64,000 nucleotides of DNA from Planctomycetota bacterium (GTDB taxonomy: Bacteria > Planctomycetota > Phycisphaerae > Phycisphaerales > UBA1924), in assembly GCA_023432465.1 (NCBI GenBank), contig JAEYUO010000004.1, positions 1 through 64,000 of the forward strand. Direction: 5' to 3'. The notes beneath the pieces were generated by a model, which was not told the DNA's origin, did not search any database, and worked only from the letters and a program-made list of their open reading frames with translations. The position numbers and the translations under genes were made by a program. Of this stretch, positions 40,397-48,478 are shown in pieces (positions within the stretch are counted from its first letter, which is position 1; every line of letters begins with the position of its first letter).

Positions 40397-41659
40397 ATGC
40401 ACCGCATGAAGAACCGATTTCGCCACTTTGCGCCTGCCGTCTGCGGGACGCTCGTCCTTCTCGGCCTGTCGCTCGCCGGGTGCCGCGACGATGCGCCCGC
40501 GCCGGCGGGTGCCCGCAGCGGCGGCAGTGATCGTCCGGCGGTACAGGTCAGTCTTGCACCGGTCCGCGAGGGGAACGCCTGGCGGAGCGTGGAAGTCACC
40601 GGAACGCTGTTTGGCGAAGAAGAGGCCACCATCGCCTCGAAGCTCAGCGGCCGGGTCGAGGCGATCGCCGCCGACCTTGGCGATCTGGCCCCCTCCGGAA
40701 CGGTGCTGGCGCGGCTGGAGGCCAGGGACTACGAGCTTGTGCTTAGCGAGTCCGAAGCCGCGAGAGATTCCGCGCTCGCCCGACTGGGGCTCTCGGTGTT
40801 GCCCGGAAAGGGGTTTGATTCAGAGTCTCTTCCCGCGGTGCGCCGTGCCCGGGCCGAGGCCGCGAACGCCGCGGCACGTCTGGAGCGCGCGCAGCAACTC
40901 TTCGACCAGTCGCCCCCGCTTATCTCGGAGCAGGACTACGCGGATATCCGGACCGCGAACGATGTGGCGAGGGAGACCGCGGAGACCGAGTTGCTCACTG
41001 CCAAGGCGCTCCTGGCCGAGGCCCGCGCGCTGGAAACCGCCGTTGCCATGTCGCGACAGAAGCTCTCCGATACGACCGTCATCGCCCCCGCGGCGATCAG
41101 CGGTTCCTCGCCGATCTCCTACACCGTCGCGCAGCGCATGGTTTCCCTGGGCGAGTATGTCACGCCCGGGCAGGCGATGTTTCGTCTGGTTGCGACCGAA
41201 CGAATCATCTTCCGCGCGCGTGTCGCTGAGCGATTCGCCGGGCAGGTGCGGCCCGGCCAGCAGGTGCACGTCTGGGTGGAGGCGTACGGCGAGCCGTTCG
41301 TCGGCGGGGTAAGCCGAGTCGCTCCGCAGATCGATCAGGAGTCGCGCACTTTCGCGATTGAGGTGATTATCGACAACCCCCAGGGCAGGCTCAAACCGGG
41401 CGCGTTCGCCCGCGGTGAGGTGCGATTGCGTGAAGAAAGCGGGATCGACTTCGTTCCCGCGTCAGCGGTGGTCACCTTTGCAGGTGTCACTCGCGTCTTC
41501 AGCGTCGCCGATGGCAAGGCGAAGGAGCACCGCGTGCGGACCGGAATCCGCATCGGAGAAGAAGTCGAAATCATCGGCGGGCTTGCGGTCTCGGATGTCG
41601 TTGCCGCCGGTGCGGCGGGCTTGGCCGAGGGCGTAGCGGTCCGCATTGAGTCTCCGTAG
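40397..41659 (+). CDS. RND efflux periplasmic adaptor (membrane fusion protein), lipoprotein
   Basis: 420 residues from the ATG at 40397; the ATG at 40406 (MKNRFRHFAPAVCGTLVLLG) gives a cleaner signal peptide and is equally possible. A lipobox (SLAGC) anchors it in the inner membrane. The fold order is typical: VEVTGTLFGEEEATIASKLS (barrel strand), GRVEAIAADLGDLAPSGTVL (lipoyl half), a coiled-coil hairpin around residues 125-215, then TVAQRMVSLGEYVTPGQAMF and VVTFAGVTRVFSVADGKAKE (barrel and membrane-proximal domains). It is divergent from the tetR-tolC-pump transcript but must work with it. A terminator hairpin follows. Confidence 0.9.
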   Translation: MHRMKNRFRHFAPAVCGTLVLLGLSLAGCRDDAPAPAGARSGGSDRPAVQVSLAPVREGNAWRSVEVTGTLFGEEEATIASKLSGRVEAIAADLGDLAPSGTVLARLEARDYELVLSESEAARDSALARLGLSVLPGKGFDSESLPAVRRARAEAANAAARLERAQQLFDQSPPLISEQDYADIRTANDVARETAETELLTAKALLAEARALETAVAMSRQKLSDTTVIAPAAISGSSPISYTVAQRMVSLGEYVTPGQAMFRLVATERIIFRARVAERFAGQVRPGQQVHVWVEAYGEPFVGGVSRVAPQIDQESRTFAIEVIIDNPQGRLKPGAFARGEVRLREESGIDFVPASAVVTFAGVTRVFSVADGKAKEHRVRTGIRIGEEVEIIGGLAVSDVVAAGAAGLAEGVAVRIESP

Positions 41660-41663
41660 CAAA

Positions 41664-41696
41664 GCGGGCCGACTCGGTATGACCAAATCGGCCCGC
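41664..41696. terminator. Bidirectional hairpin between the adaptor and serine-hydrolase genes
   Basis: GCGGGCCGA (41664-41672) pairs perfectly with TCGGCCCGC (41688-41696) around a 15-base loop, between two convergent stops. No clear T run follows. Confidence 0.6.
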
Positions 41697-41757
41697 CTGA
41701 ATGTCTATGCGATCATCGCGAGTTCCGCGGATCGACCCGTGAACAGGTCGATCACCG

Positions 41758-43692
41758 TCAGCTCGCGAACCACGCGCTCAGGAAGGCGAAGATGTCCGGC
41801 ACATCGGTGCGGCCATCGCCGTCGAAGTCTCCATCGCCCCGGAACCAGAACGCCAGAAAGGCGAAGATGTCCGGCACGCCGACGCCGCCGGACTGATCGA
41901 TGTCGGCGATGCAGCTGCTCATCCAGGAGTTGATCGCCGCGCGGATCTGCTCCCGCATCTGCTCGTGGATGGCCCGGCTGAGCGCGGCCTGGCTGCCCGC
42001 GGCGGTGTCGTTGGTGATCTGGTTGTAGTAACCGCCGTACACAAACTCGCGCGGCGAGATCTGGCACGAACTCTTGTGGGGGATCGAGATCCACGAGTAC
42101 CCGGTGCGGTAGGCGGTGCCGCCCAGCCCGTAGTTCCCACCCTTGGTGGCGTACTCGACCTGGTTGAGGAAGGTCGGGCGGTAGAACGCGGGCAGCCCGG
42201 CGGCGGAGAACTCCTCATTGATGATGTCGATCAGCGTCTGCGAAAGACCGTTGATCATGATGGTGCGGAAGGAGTCGCGATTGGGCGGGGACAGCAACCC
42301 ATTGCTCACGGCCTCATGAATGCGGCCGAGGTCCTCGAGCGTCACCTGGTTTGGCGGCAGGCCGCACCCGATGTGGTGCTGCATGTTCGTTCCGTTCATG
42401 CCCAGGGCCGAGGCAACGTTGTTGAGCTGCGCAAACCCACCGAAGCTCGTGGTGACGGTGAAGGTCGCTTCGTTGTCGGACTGCACCATCATCCGCGAGA
42501 GCACGGTCTGCAACTGCAGGTTTTGAACGTTCGGGTCGTTGGGGTTCGGGCACGAGTCGTAGCCCGGCTGGTTGATGCCCCCGCCGCCAAGATACGGGAA
42601 GGTTGTGTTAAGCGTCGTGGTCGAACCCGGAGCCTGCATCGCGAGGAATGCGGTGACGTGGTGCAGCAGCTTGAGCGAGCTCGCCGGCTCGAACTGCCGG
42701 TCGTGCTGCAGCGCCGAAACGATCGGACCGTTCACTCGCTTGCAGTAGAAGCCCCAGAACCCGTCGGAGATGTCCGCCGCCATGATGTCGCGGGAGCGGG
42801 TCTCGGGCGCGTTGAGGTTGTTCACGAATGCGCCGGAGAACACGGTGTCCCCGGCCGCACCGGGTTGACGGTCAAGATGAATCAGACGGGTGCCGTACTG
42901 ATCGGTGAACGCGGCGATCTGCGAAGCGGTCCAGCCGTAGAACCACCAATGGTGGTTCACGCCAGGGGCGAAGTCTTCCAGCAGGACGCAGTACGTCCCC
43001 GATCCATCTCGCTCGATCTGGACAACGCGCTGTCCCTGCGCAATCGCAGCAGATACCTCCGCGGGCGTCGCATCTGCAAGGAACGTCCAGTCGCGGGCGA
43101 GGCCGCCCGCATCCGGAACCAGAACAGCCGAGTAGCGGCGCAGTCCGCCCTCGACGTACGTGTCAACGTCGATGACCCGCGCATTGTTGCTCTGCGCAAA
43201 GTCGCGGACCTGCTGCTCGGTCCTGCCCGCGATCCACCAGTTGGCGGGCGAGAAGTCGTCGCCGGAGTTCTCGATGCTGGCGTAGGCGTAGCGCACGACG
43301 CCGCCCGTCTCATACGGCTCCAGATCGATCAACCGGTGCCCGTTGGTGCTCAGGGCCGAGTTCACCTGGGCTTCTGTTCGATCCGTGTTCCAGTCGAACG
43401 ATTTGTTGAAACTGCCCGAGTCCAGCACGAACAACGCGGTGAAGCGCTGCGGGCTCGTGCCGTCGATCGGCTCCAGATCGATCGGGCGATATCCCTCGCC
43501 AACTTTCGTCGCGATGTCGGCGTGAGTGGCATTCGTCAGGTACCACCAACCGGTCTTTGCCGTATTGTCCCGGTCGGGGCTGGCGGCGGCGAATGCGGCT
43601 CCGGCGGCGACAAGGCCGGCGACCGCGGCGAGCGCGGCGGAGCTCGCCGGATGGCGAGGACCGGAGGTATTGATGGCGTTCGTGGAAGGCAT
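41758..43692 (-). CDS. Secreted serine hydrolase with N-terminal tandem repeats and dockerin-like tail
   Basis: 644 residues from the ATG at 43692, which follows AAGGAG. An N-terminal signal/anchor segment (ASSAALAAVAGLVAAGAAFA) is followed by about five repeats of 45-50 residues (TGWWYLTNATHADIATKVGE, NWWIAGRTEQQVRDFAQSNN, HWWFYGWTASQIAAFTDQYG). These resemble the bacterial tandem repeat domain of polyglycine-hydrolase-like proteins. The catalytic half is beta-lactamase-like: ASSLKLLHHVTAFLA supplies the Ser-x-x-Lys pair near residue 345. The C-terminal 50 residues (CIADIDQSGGVGVPDIFAFL, DIFAFLSAWF) are the planctomycete dockerin-like tail with calcium-type Asp loops. It likely acts outside the cell as a peptidase or esterase; the substrate is not known. 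Confidence 0.85.
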   Translation of the reverse strand: MPSTNAINTSGPRHPASSAALAAVAGLVAAGAAFAAASPDRDNTAKTGWWYLTNATHADIATKVGEGYRPIDLEPIDGTSPQRFTALFVLDSGSFNKSFDWNTDRTEAQVNSALSTNGHRLIDLEPYETGGVVRYAYASIENSGDDFSPANWWIAGRTEQQVRDFAQSNNARVIDVDTYVEGGLRRYSAVLVPDAGGLARDWTFLADATPAEVSAAIAQGQRVVQIERDGSGTYCVLLEDFAPGVNHHWWFYGWTASQIAAFTDQYGTRLIHLDRQPGAAGDTVFSGAFVNNLNAPETRSRDIMAADISDGFWGFYCKRVNGPIVSALQHDRQFEPASSLKLLHHVTAFLAMQAPGSTTTLNTTFPYLGGGGINQPGYDSCPNPNDPNVQNLQLQTVLSRMMVQSDNEATFTVTTSFGGFAQLNNVASALGMNGTNMQHHIGCGLPPNQVTLEDLGRIHEAVSNGLLSPPNRDSFRTIMINGLSQTLIDIINEEFSAAGLPAFYRPTFLNQVEYATKGGNYGLGGTAYRTGYSWISIPHKSSCQISPREFVYGGYYNQITNDTAAGSQAALSRAIHEQMREQIRAAINSWMSSCIADIDQSGGVGVPDIFAFLAFWFRGDGDFDGDGRTDVPDIFAFLSAWFAS

Positions 43693-43975
43693 GGGCGAGT
43701 CTCCTTGCAGTGGGTGAAGCTGGGGTGTCGGGCCCGGGTGTTCGGGGTCTCACGCCGCCAGTGGGGGGCATGAACCCCCTCGGGCTCTTCAGATAGAGCG
43801 ACGGCCTGCTCCCCGTGTGACATCAGCACGAGGAAATCTGTACCTGGCCGATTCGAGCGGATCGAGAACCTCGGGGATCTGGGGTCTCGCCCTGCCCGGA
43901 GGCGTTGGCGGAGAGGCCTGCGAAGCTCACCCCAGTCGGGGTGGACTTTGCGCGGCCCTACCATCGTCAATGGGG

Positions 43976-44677
43976 ATGGCGCGGAATCGAACCCCCGAAC
44001 TGATGGATGACCCCGCAGTCGATGCGGGTGATCACCGCACGGCGCTTCGGGAACTCGCCCGTTTGAACCGCGTGACCAAGATCGACGGTCTGATCTGGAA
44101 TGAGGTCCGGCCGCTCGCCGCACGGTGCGCCCGGCCGCTCCGGCTTCTGGATGTCGCAACCGGCTCAGCGGACCTGCCCATCCAACTGGCAGCGCGGGCG
44201 AGGGCCGAGGGGCTTGCGATCGAACTGCACGGGTGCGATATCAGCCCGGTCGCGATCGATGCGGCTCGAGCCAATGTGCAGAAGGCGGGTGAGGAGGTAT
44301 CCCTGCAACGGATCGACGTTCTTACCGAGCCTTTGCCGGAGAGGTTCGATGTTGCGCACTGCGGCCTGTTCCTGCATCACTTTGATCCGCCGCAGGTCGA
44401 GCACATCCTCAGGAGCATGTCGCGAGCGGCGAGCACCGTCATCGTGCAGGATCTCCGGCGAACGCGGCTGGGGCTGGCCATGGCATGGGCGGTTCCGCGC
44501 GTGCTCAGCCGATCGAAGATCGTTCAGATTGACGCCGTCCGGAGCGTCCACGGGGCCTACACCCTCGAAGAGATGGGTGGCATGGCCAAGCGGGCCGGGC
44601 TGTCGGGGGCGGAGCTTCGCACGGTGTTCCCGGAAAGGCAACTGCTGGTTTGGCATCGCCGCGAGTCAACACGATGA
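43976..44677 (+). CDS. SAM-dependent methyltransferase of the type III PKS operon
   Basis: 233 residues from the ATG at 43976. ELMDDPAVDAGDHRTALREL is the conserved lead-in of this subgroup, RPLRLLDVATGSADLPIQLA is motif I, ELHGCDISPVAIDAARANVQ binds SAM, and FDVAHCGLFLHHFDPPQVEH is motif IV. It resembles UbiE/SrsB-type C- or O-methyltransferases. Its stop overlaps the FAD oxidoreductase start as ATGA, so it is first in a three-gene, translationally coupled operon. It probably methylates a resorcinol or quinol made by the operon's type III PKS; that is inference from context. Residues before the chosen ATG are not conserved. Confidence 0.85.
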   Translation: MARNRTPELMDDPAVDAGDHRTALRELARLNRVTKIDGLIWNEVRPLAARCARPLRLLDVATGSADLPIQLAARARAEGLAIELHGCDISPVAIDAARANVQKAGEEVSLQRIDVLTEPLPERFDVAHCGLFLHHFDPPQVEHILRSMSRAASTVIVQDLRRTRLGLAMAWAVPRVLSRSKIVQIDAVRSVHGAYTLEEMGGMAKRAGLSGAELRTVFPERQLLVWHRRESTR

Positions 44678-45855
44678 ATGATGCGGACGTTTTCGCCGCG
44701 GCCCACGAGCCGTGGGATGCGGTCATCGTTGGCGCGGGTGTTGCCGGAAGTGTGTGCGCGCTCGCGCTGGCGGGCGGGAGGAGCAGGGGGGAGCGGGGCC
44801 ATGGCCCAGTTCGGCGCGTCCTGCTTGTTGAGCGTTCCGCGGCGCCGCGTCAGAAGGTGTGCGGGTGCTGCCTTGCACCCGGCGGCGTCGCCGCGCTCGC
44901 GTCCGCGGGAGTCGCAGACGTGCTGAGCGATGCGCTATCGATGAATGCTTGCGAGCTGCGCATCGGTGGTCACGCGGCGCTCCTGCCCGCGCCGGGCTTC
45001 CGAGTCATCGGGCGAGATGTTCTGGACTGCCGGCTCGCCGCCGCAGCGCACGCCGCGGGCGCGCGTGTCCTGACCGGCTGGAGCGCACGCGTGCAATCCG
45101 ATGGAACGGTGCGACTTGGAAGGCGCACCGGCGGCGTGGTGTTCCTCCGGGCGCGCGCGGTCATCGTCGCCGATGGCTTGGGCGGCTCATCGCTCGCGGA
45201 CCGACCGGAGTTCGGCTGGTGGATCGATCCGCGAAGCCGCATGGGACTCGGAGCATCACTCTCTCGCTCACCTGTGCCTCTCCCGAGCGGTCAGATGGCC
45301 ATGCTCTGCGGCCGCTTCGGTTACCTCGGACTCGTTCGTCTGCCGACGGGAGAGATCGATGCCGCGGCATCGCTTGACCCCGCGGCGGCTCGCGAGGCTG
45401 GCGGTCCAGCGCAGGTGTGCACGGAGCTTGTGAGGAGCGTCGGTGGCGACGCGGAGGCACTGTCAGGCGCGAGTTGGCGCGGCACGCCGCTGCTGACGCG
45501 CCGCCGCACGTGCATCGAATTCGGCAATGTGTACGTTGTGGGAGACGCGGCGGGATATGTGGAGCCCTTCACCGGCGAAGGAATGACATGGGCGATTCGC
45601 AGCGCACTGCTCGCAGCCCAGATCATCGAGGCGAGGCTTGCCGGCCGCGCTGCCCCCGGCGATTGGACAGCGGCCTATCGGCAGGGGGTCGCCTCCGAGC
45701 ATCGCCGCTGCGGCGTCGTTGCGTGTCTGTCACGATCGCCGCGCGCCGTCCGGGCGGCTCTCGCCATCGGGTCATGCGTGCCCTCGCTCTTGGGCCGAGT
45801 CGCCACTGCGCTCGGACCCAAGCCCCCCCTGGTGCATCAAGGACGGTGCGCATGA
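44674..45855 (+). CDS. FAD-dependent oxidoreductase / monooxygenase of the type III PKS operon
   Basis: 393 residues. Overlaps both neighbours by four bases (ATGA). DAVIVGAGVAGSVCALALAG is the FAD-binding Rossmann motif at residue 15, VCGCCLAPGGVAALASAGVA follows, and VYVVGDAAGYVEPFTGEGMT is the second FAD motif near residue 290. This pattern fits the geranylgeranyl-reductase / aromatic hydroxylase group of class A flavoproteins. In Streptomyces phenolic-lipid operons an analogous flavoprotein (SrsC) hydroxylates the alkylresorcinol ring; a reductase role on an isoprenoid or quinone is the alternative. No membrane segment, though such enzymes often associate with membranes. Confidence 0.85.
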   Translation: MNDADVFAAAHEPWDAVIVGAGVAGSVCALALAGGRSRGERGHGPVRRVLLVERSAAPRQKVCGCCLAPGGVAALASAGVADVLSDALSMNACELRIGGHAALLPAPGFRVIGRDVLDCRLAAAAHAAGARVLTGWSARVQSDGTVRLGRRTGGVVFLRARAVIVADGLGGSSLADRPEFGWWIDPRSRMGLGASLSRSPVPLPSGQMAMLCGRFGYLGLVRLPTGEIDAAASLDPAAAREAGGPAQVCTELVRSVGGDAEALSGASWRGTPLLTRRRTCIEFGNVYVVGDAAGYVEPFTGEGMTWAIRSALLAAQIIEARLAGRAAPGDWTAAYRQGVASEHRRCGVVACLSRSPRAVRAALAIGSCVPSLLGRVATALGPKPPLVHQGRCA

Positions 45856-46919
45856 CGGTACGAATCCTGTCGATCGGCACAGCAACCCCGCCGGGCAGAC
45901 TGACCCAGGAACGGACCGCCGTTCTCGGCCGCACCTTTGCGCCCACATCCGTGGCTGAGGGCGCGATCGAGGCTCTGCACCGCCGCACCCGCATCGACAC
46001 ACGCGCTTCGGTTCTGGTTGATGCCGCCAGCGGGCAGCAGTCCTTCTATCCGCCCAACGATGGTGGCGATGGCCCCACGACCGCGGCAAGGATGGCCGTG
46101 TTTGCGAGTGAGTCGTCATCGCTTGCCTTCGAGGCCTCTGCGAACGCGCTCCGCGGCGCGGCGGTCGAGCCTGCGCGCGTATCGCATCTGGTCACGGTCT
46201 CATGCACGGGGTTCGCGTCGCCGGGTGTGGATCAGTTGCTCGTGAAGAAGCTGGGCCTGAGCGCCGGCATTGGCCGCACCCACATCGGCTTCATGGGATG
46301 CCACGGAGCGCTCAACGGCATTGCGGTGGCAAAGGCACTCGCCTCGGCGGATCCGGCCGCGGTCGTTCTGCTCTGCTGTGTCGAGCTGTGCAGCCTGCAC
46401 ATGCACTACAGCGATCGTGTTGATCAGTTGATCGCCAATGCCCTGTTCGCCGATGGCGCGGCCGCGGCGGTCCTTGCGCAGTCCACGGACAACCATCGCC
46501 CCGAAGTCCGTGCGTGTCGATCCTGGCTGGTGCCCGGTTCCGCCGACCTGATGTCCTGGCACATCGGAGACAACGGGTTCGTCATGACCCTCGCTCCAAA
46601 GGTGCCCGAGCGGCTCAGCCTGGTCGTTCCCGGCTGGATGGATACCGTGCTGGACTCATGCGGCCTCCGGCGAACAGATGTCGGTGGTTGGGCGATCCAC
46701 CCGGGCGGTCCGCGAATTGTCGATGCGCTGACCGCGGCGCTCGGCATGGCGGACGGCAGCGGCCACGATTCTTTGGAAGTACTGCGACAGAATGGCAACA
46801 TGTCCTCGCCAACCATCTTGTTCATCCTGGATCGGATGGGGCGTAAGAACCGGCCGCGCCCGTGGGTGGCGATGGCATTCGGGCCGGGCTTGGCGGCAGA
46901 AGCCGTGGTGCTGATCTGA
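45852..46919 (+). CDS. Type III polyketide synthase (chalcone/stilbene synthase-like)
   Basis: 355 residues from the ATG overlapping the FAD gene stop as ATGA. Thiolase fold: ILSIGTATPPGRLTQERTAV at the start, VSCTGFASPGVDQLLVKKLG, then the nucleophilic Cys in GFMGCHGALNGIAVAKALAS (about residue 151). The catalytic His is in WAIHPGGPRIVDAL and the Asn in LRQNGNMSSPTILFILDR. Such enzymes extend an acyl-CoA with malonyl-CoA and cyclise it to resorcinols, pyrones or similar. With the upstream methyltransferase and flavoprotein it forms a complete small pathway like srsABC, most likely producing methylated hydroxyl- or quinone-type phenolic lipids. The product is inference. Confidence 0.92.
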   Translation: MTVRILSIGTATPPGRLTQERTAVLGRTFAPTSVAEGAIEALHRRTRIDTRASVLVDAASGQQSFYPPNDGGDGPTTAARMAVFASESSSLAFEASANALRGAAVEPARVSHLVTVSCTGFASPGVDQLLVKKLGLSAGIGRTHIGFMGCHGALNGIAVAKALASADPAAVVLLCCVELCSLHMHYSDRVDQLIANALFADGAAAAVLAQSTDNHRPEVRACRSWLVPGSADLMSWHIGDNGFVMTLAPKVPERLSLVVPGWMDTVLDSCGLRRTDVGGWAIHPGGPRIVDALTAALGMADGSGHDSLEVLRQNGNMSSPTILFILDRMGRKNRPRPWVAMAFGPGLAAEAVVLI

Positions 46920-47014
46920 AGTTGCGGTGAACGCGGGGAGCCCCGGGGCGTACAACAATCACGCCGGCGGTAGCCACCGCGGCAAACGGCTCGATCTATT
47001 CATACCGCTCATCC

Positions 47015-48478
47015 ATGACGGCTCTGCTTGCGAAGACGAGACATATGCCCGATCCATCCGCTCAGAATGATGTTCGCACGCTCAAGCAGCTCCGCCAGAC
47101 GGACTGGCGGTCTCGGAGTGTCAAGCTCGAGCTGCGCGAGAACATGACGCGTGCGCTTGCGGAAGGTCAGGGGACAACACTTTTCCCGGGCATCATCGGC
47201 TACGACGCGACAGTGATCCCGGAACTTGTGCACGCGGTCCTTGCCGGGCACGACATGCTCTTTCTTGGTGAGAAGGGGCAGGGCAAGAGCCGCCTGATGC
47301 GGCAACTGATCCGTTTCCTGGACGCGTATCTACCGTATCTCGATATCCCCGGCTGTCCGGTGCACGAAGACCCCGAGAAGCCGATCACGCTCGCGGGGAG
47401 AGAGTTCCTGGCCAAGCACGGTGAGAACGCGCCGATCGCGTGGTGGCCGCGAGACGCACGCTACGCTGAACGCCTCGCGCCGGGTACCAAGTTCGCGGAT
47501 GTGATTGGCGAGATCGACCCATCGAAGCTCGCACGCGGTGTTTCGCTGGGCGCGGAGGAGTCGCTCTTCTTCGGGCTCATCCCTCGCATGCACCGGGGCA
47601 TCTTTGCGATGAACGAGCTGCCCGACCTCGATGATGCGGTGCAGGTTGGGCTGTTCAATGTTCTCGAAGAGCGGGATGTGCAGATCCGCGGCTTCCCCGT
47701 TCGGTTCGACCTCGACATCGCCGTGCTGTTTTCCGCGAACCCCACGACGTATAACCGGTCTGGCAAGGTCATCCCGCAGCTCAAGGACCGCATCGGCTCG
47801 ACGATCCAGACACACTATCCGCGTGAGCGAGACATGGCGATCGAGATCACCGAGCAGGAAGCGCTGAAGGAACTCTCGCTGGGCGGGAATTACCCGGTGC
47901 TTGTGCCGCGCTTCATGAAGGAGATCGTCGAGGAGATCTCGATCGTGGCGCGGCGGAGCAAGTACGTCGATCATGCATCGGGAGTGTCGGCGCGGTTCTC
48001 GATCGCGAACTATCGCGTGATGATTGCGTCGGCACGTCGCCGCGGGATTGTCCTCGGCGAGCGGCCGAGCGTGCCCCGCATCAGCGACCTGGCGCACTTC
48101 CACTCGACAGCCGCAGGCAAGGTGGAGCTCGACCTGATGTCGAGCCACCAGCTTACCGAGTCGCAGGCGCTGGATGCCATCTTCGCCGAGGCGATACGCA
48201 ATGTGTTCAAGGAGTACGTGCAGGAACACGGCATCGGTGAGATCGCGGAGATGTTTGCCAAGGGGGTGAAGATTGAAGTGGGGGATATGCTCCCCAGTTC
48301 GCACTACGAAGCCCTGCTCCAGCGTGTGCCTCCTGTGTGGGACAAGGCGTTTGAGGTGAACGCATCGAGTGACCCCGCCGTCCGCGCAAGCTGCGTGGAG
48401 TTTGTGCTCGCCGGGCTGTGGGCCAGCGACAAGGTCAGCCGGGCTGTACGGCATGGTCGCGTGGAGTTTGAGACGTGA
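47015..48478 (+). CDS. MoxR/magnesium-chelatase-like AAA+ ATPase
   Basis: 487 residues; the ATG at 47015 is used, and one at 47045 (PDPSAQNDVRTLKQLRQTDW) is as likely. HDMLFLGEKGQGKSRLMRQL is Walker A, GIFAMNELPDLDDAVQVGLF is Walker B with the usual ChlI-like helix insert, FDLDIAVLFSANPTTYNRSG is sensor 1, and LKDRIGSTIQTHYPRERDMA follows with the arginine finger. The C-terminal part is helical. Proteins of this type work with a VWA partner to remodel or load metal into a client. Its stop overlaps the VWA gene start as GTGA, so the two are coupled. The client is unknown. Confidence 0.88.
   Translation: MTALLAKTRHMPDPSAQNDVRTLKQLRQTDWRSRSVKLELRENMTRALAEGQGTTLFPGIIGYDATVIPELVHAVLAGHDMLFLGEKGQGKSRLMRQLIRFLDAYLPYLDIPGCPVHEDPEKPITLAGREFLAKHGENAPIAWWPRDARYAERLAPGTKFADVIGEIDPSKLARGVSLGAEESLFFGLIPRMHRGIFAMNELPDLDDAVQVGLFNVLEERDVQIRGFPVRFDLDIAVLFSANPTTYNRSGKVIPQLKDRIGSTIQTHYPRERDMAIEITEQEALKELSLGGNYPVLVPRFMKEIVEEISIVARRSKYVDHASGVSARFSIANYRVMIASARRRGIVLGERPSVPRISDLAHFHSTAAGKVELDLMSSHQLTESQALDAIFAEAIRNVFKEYVQEHGIGEIAEMFAKGVKIEVGDMLPSSHYEALLQRVPPVWDKAFEVNASSDPAVRASCVEFVLAGLWASDKVSRAVRHGRVEFET

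Noticed and set aside
43969..44000. Sequence resembling a tmRNA or tRNA 3' end on the minus strand (TTCGATTCC with CCATCCCCA)
   Set aside because: The T stem has two mismatches, there is no 5' partner strand, and the bases encode the conserved start of the methyltransferase (RNRTPELMDDP). I take it as coincidence.
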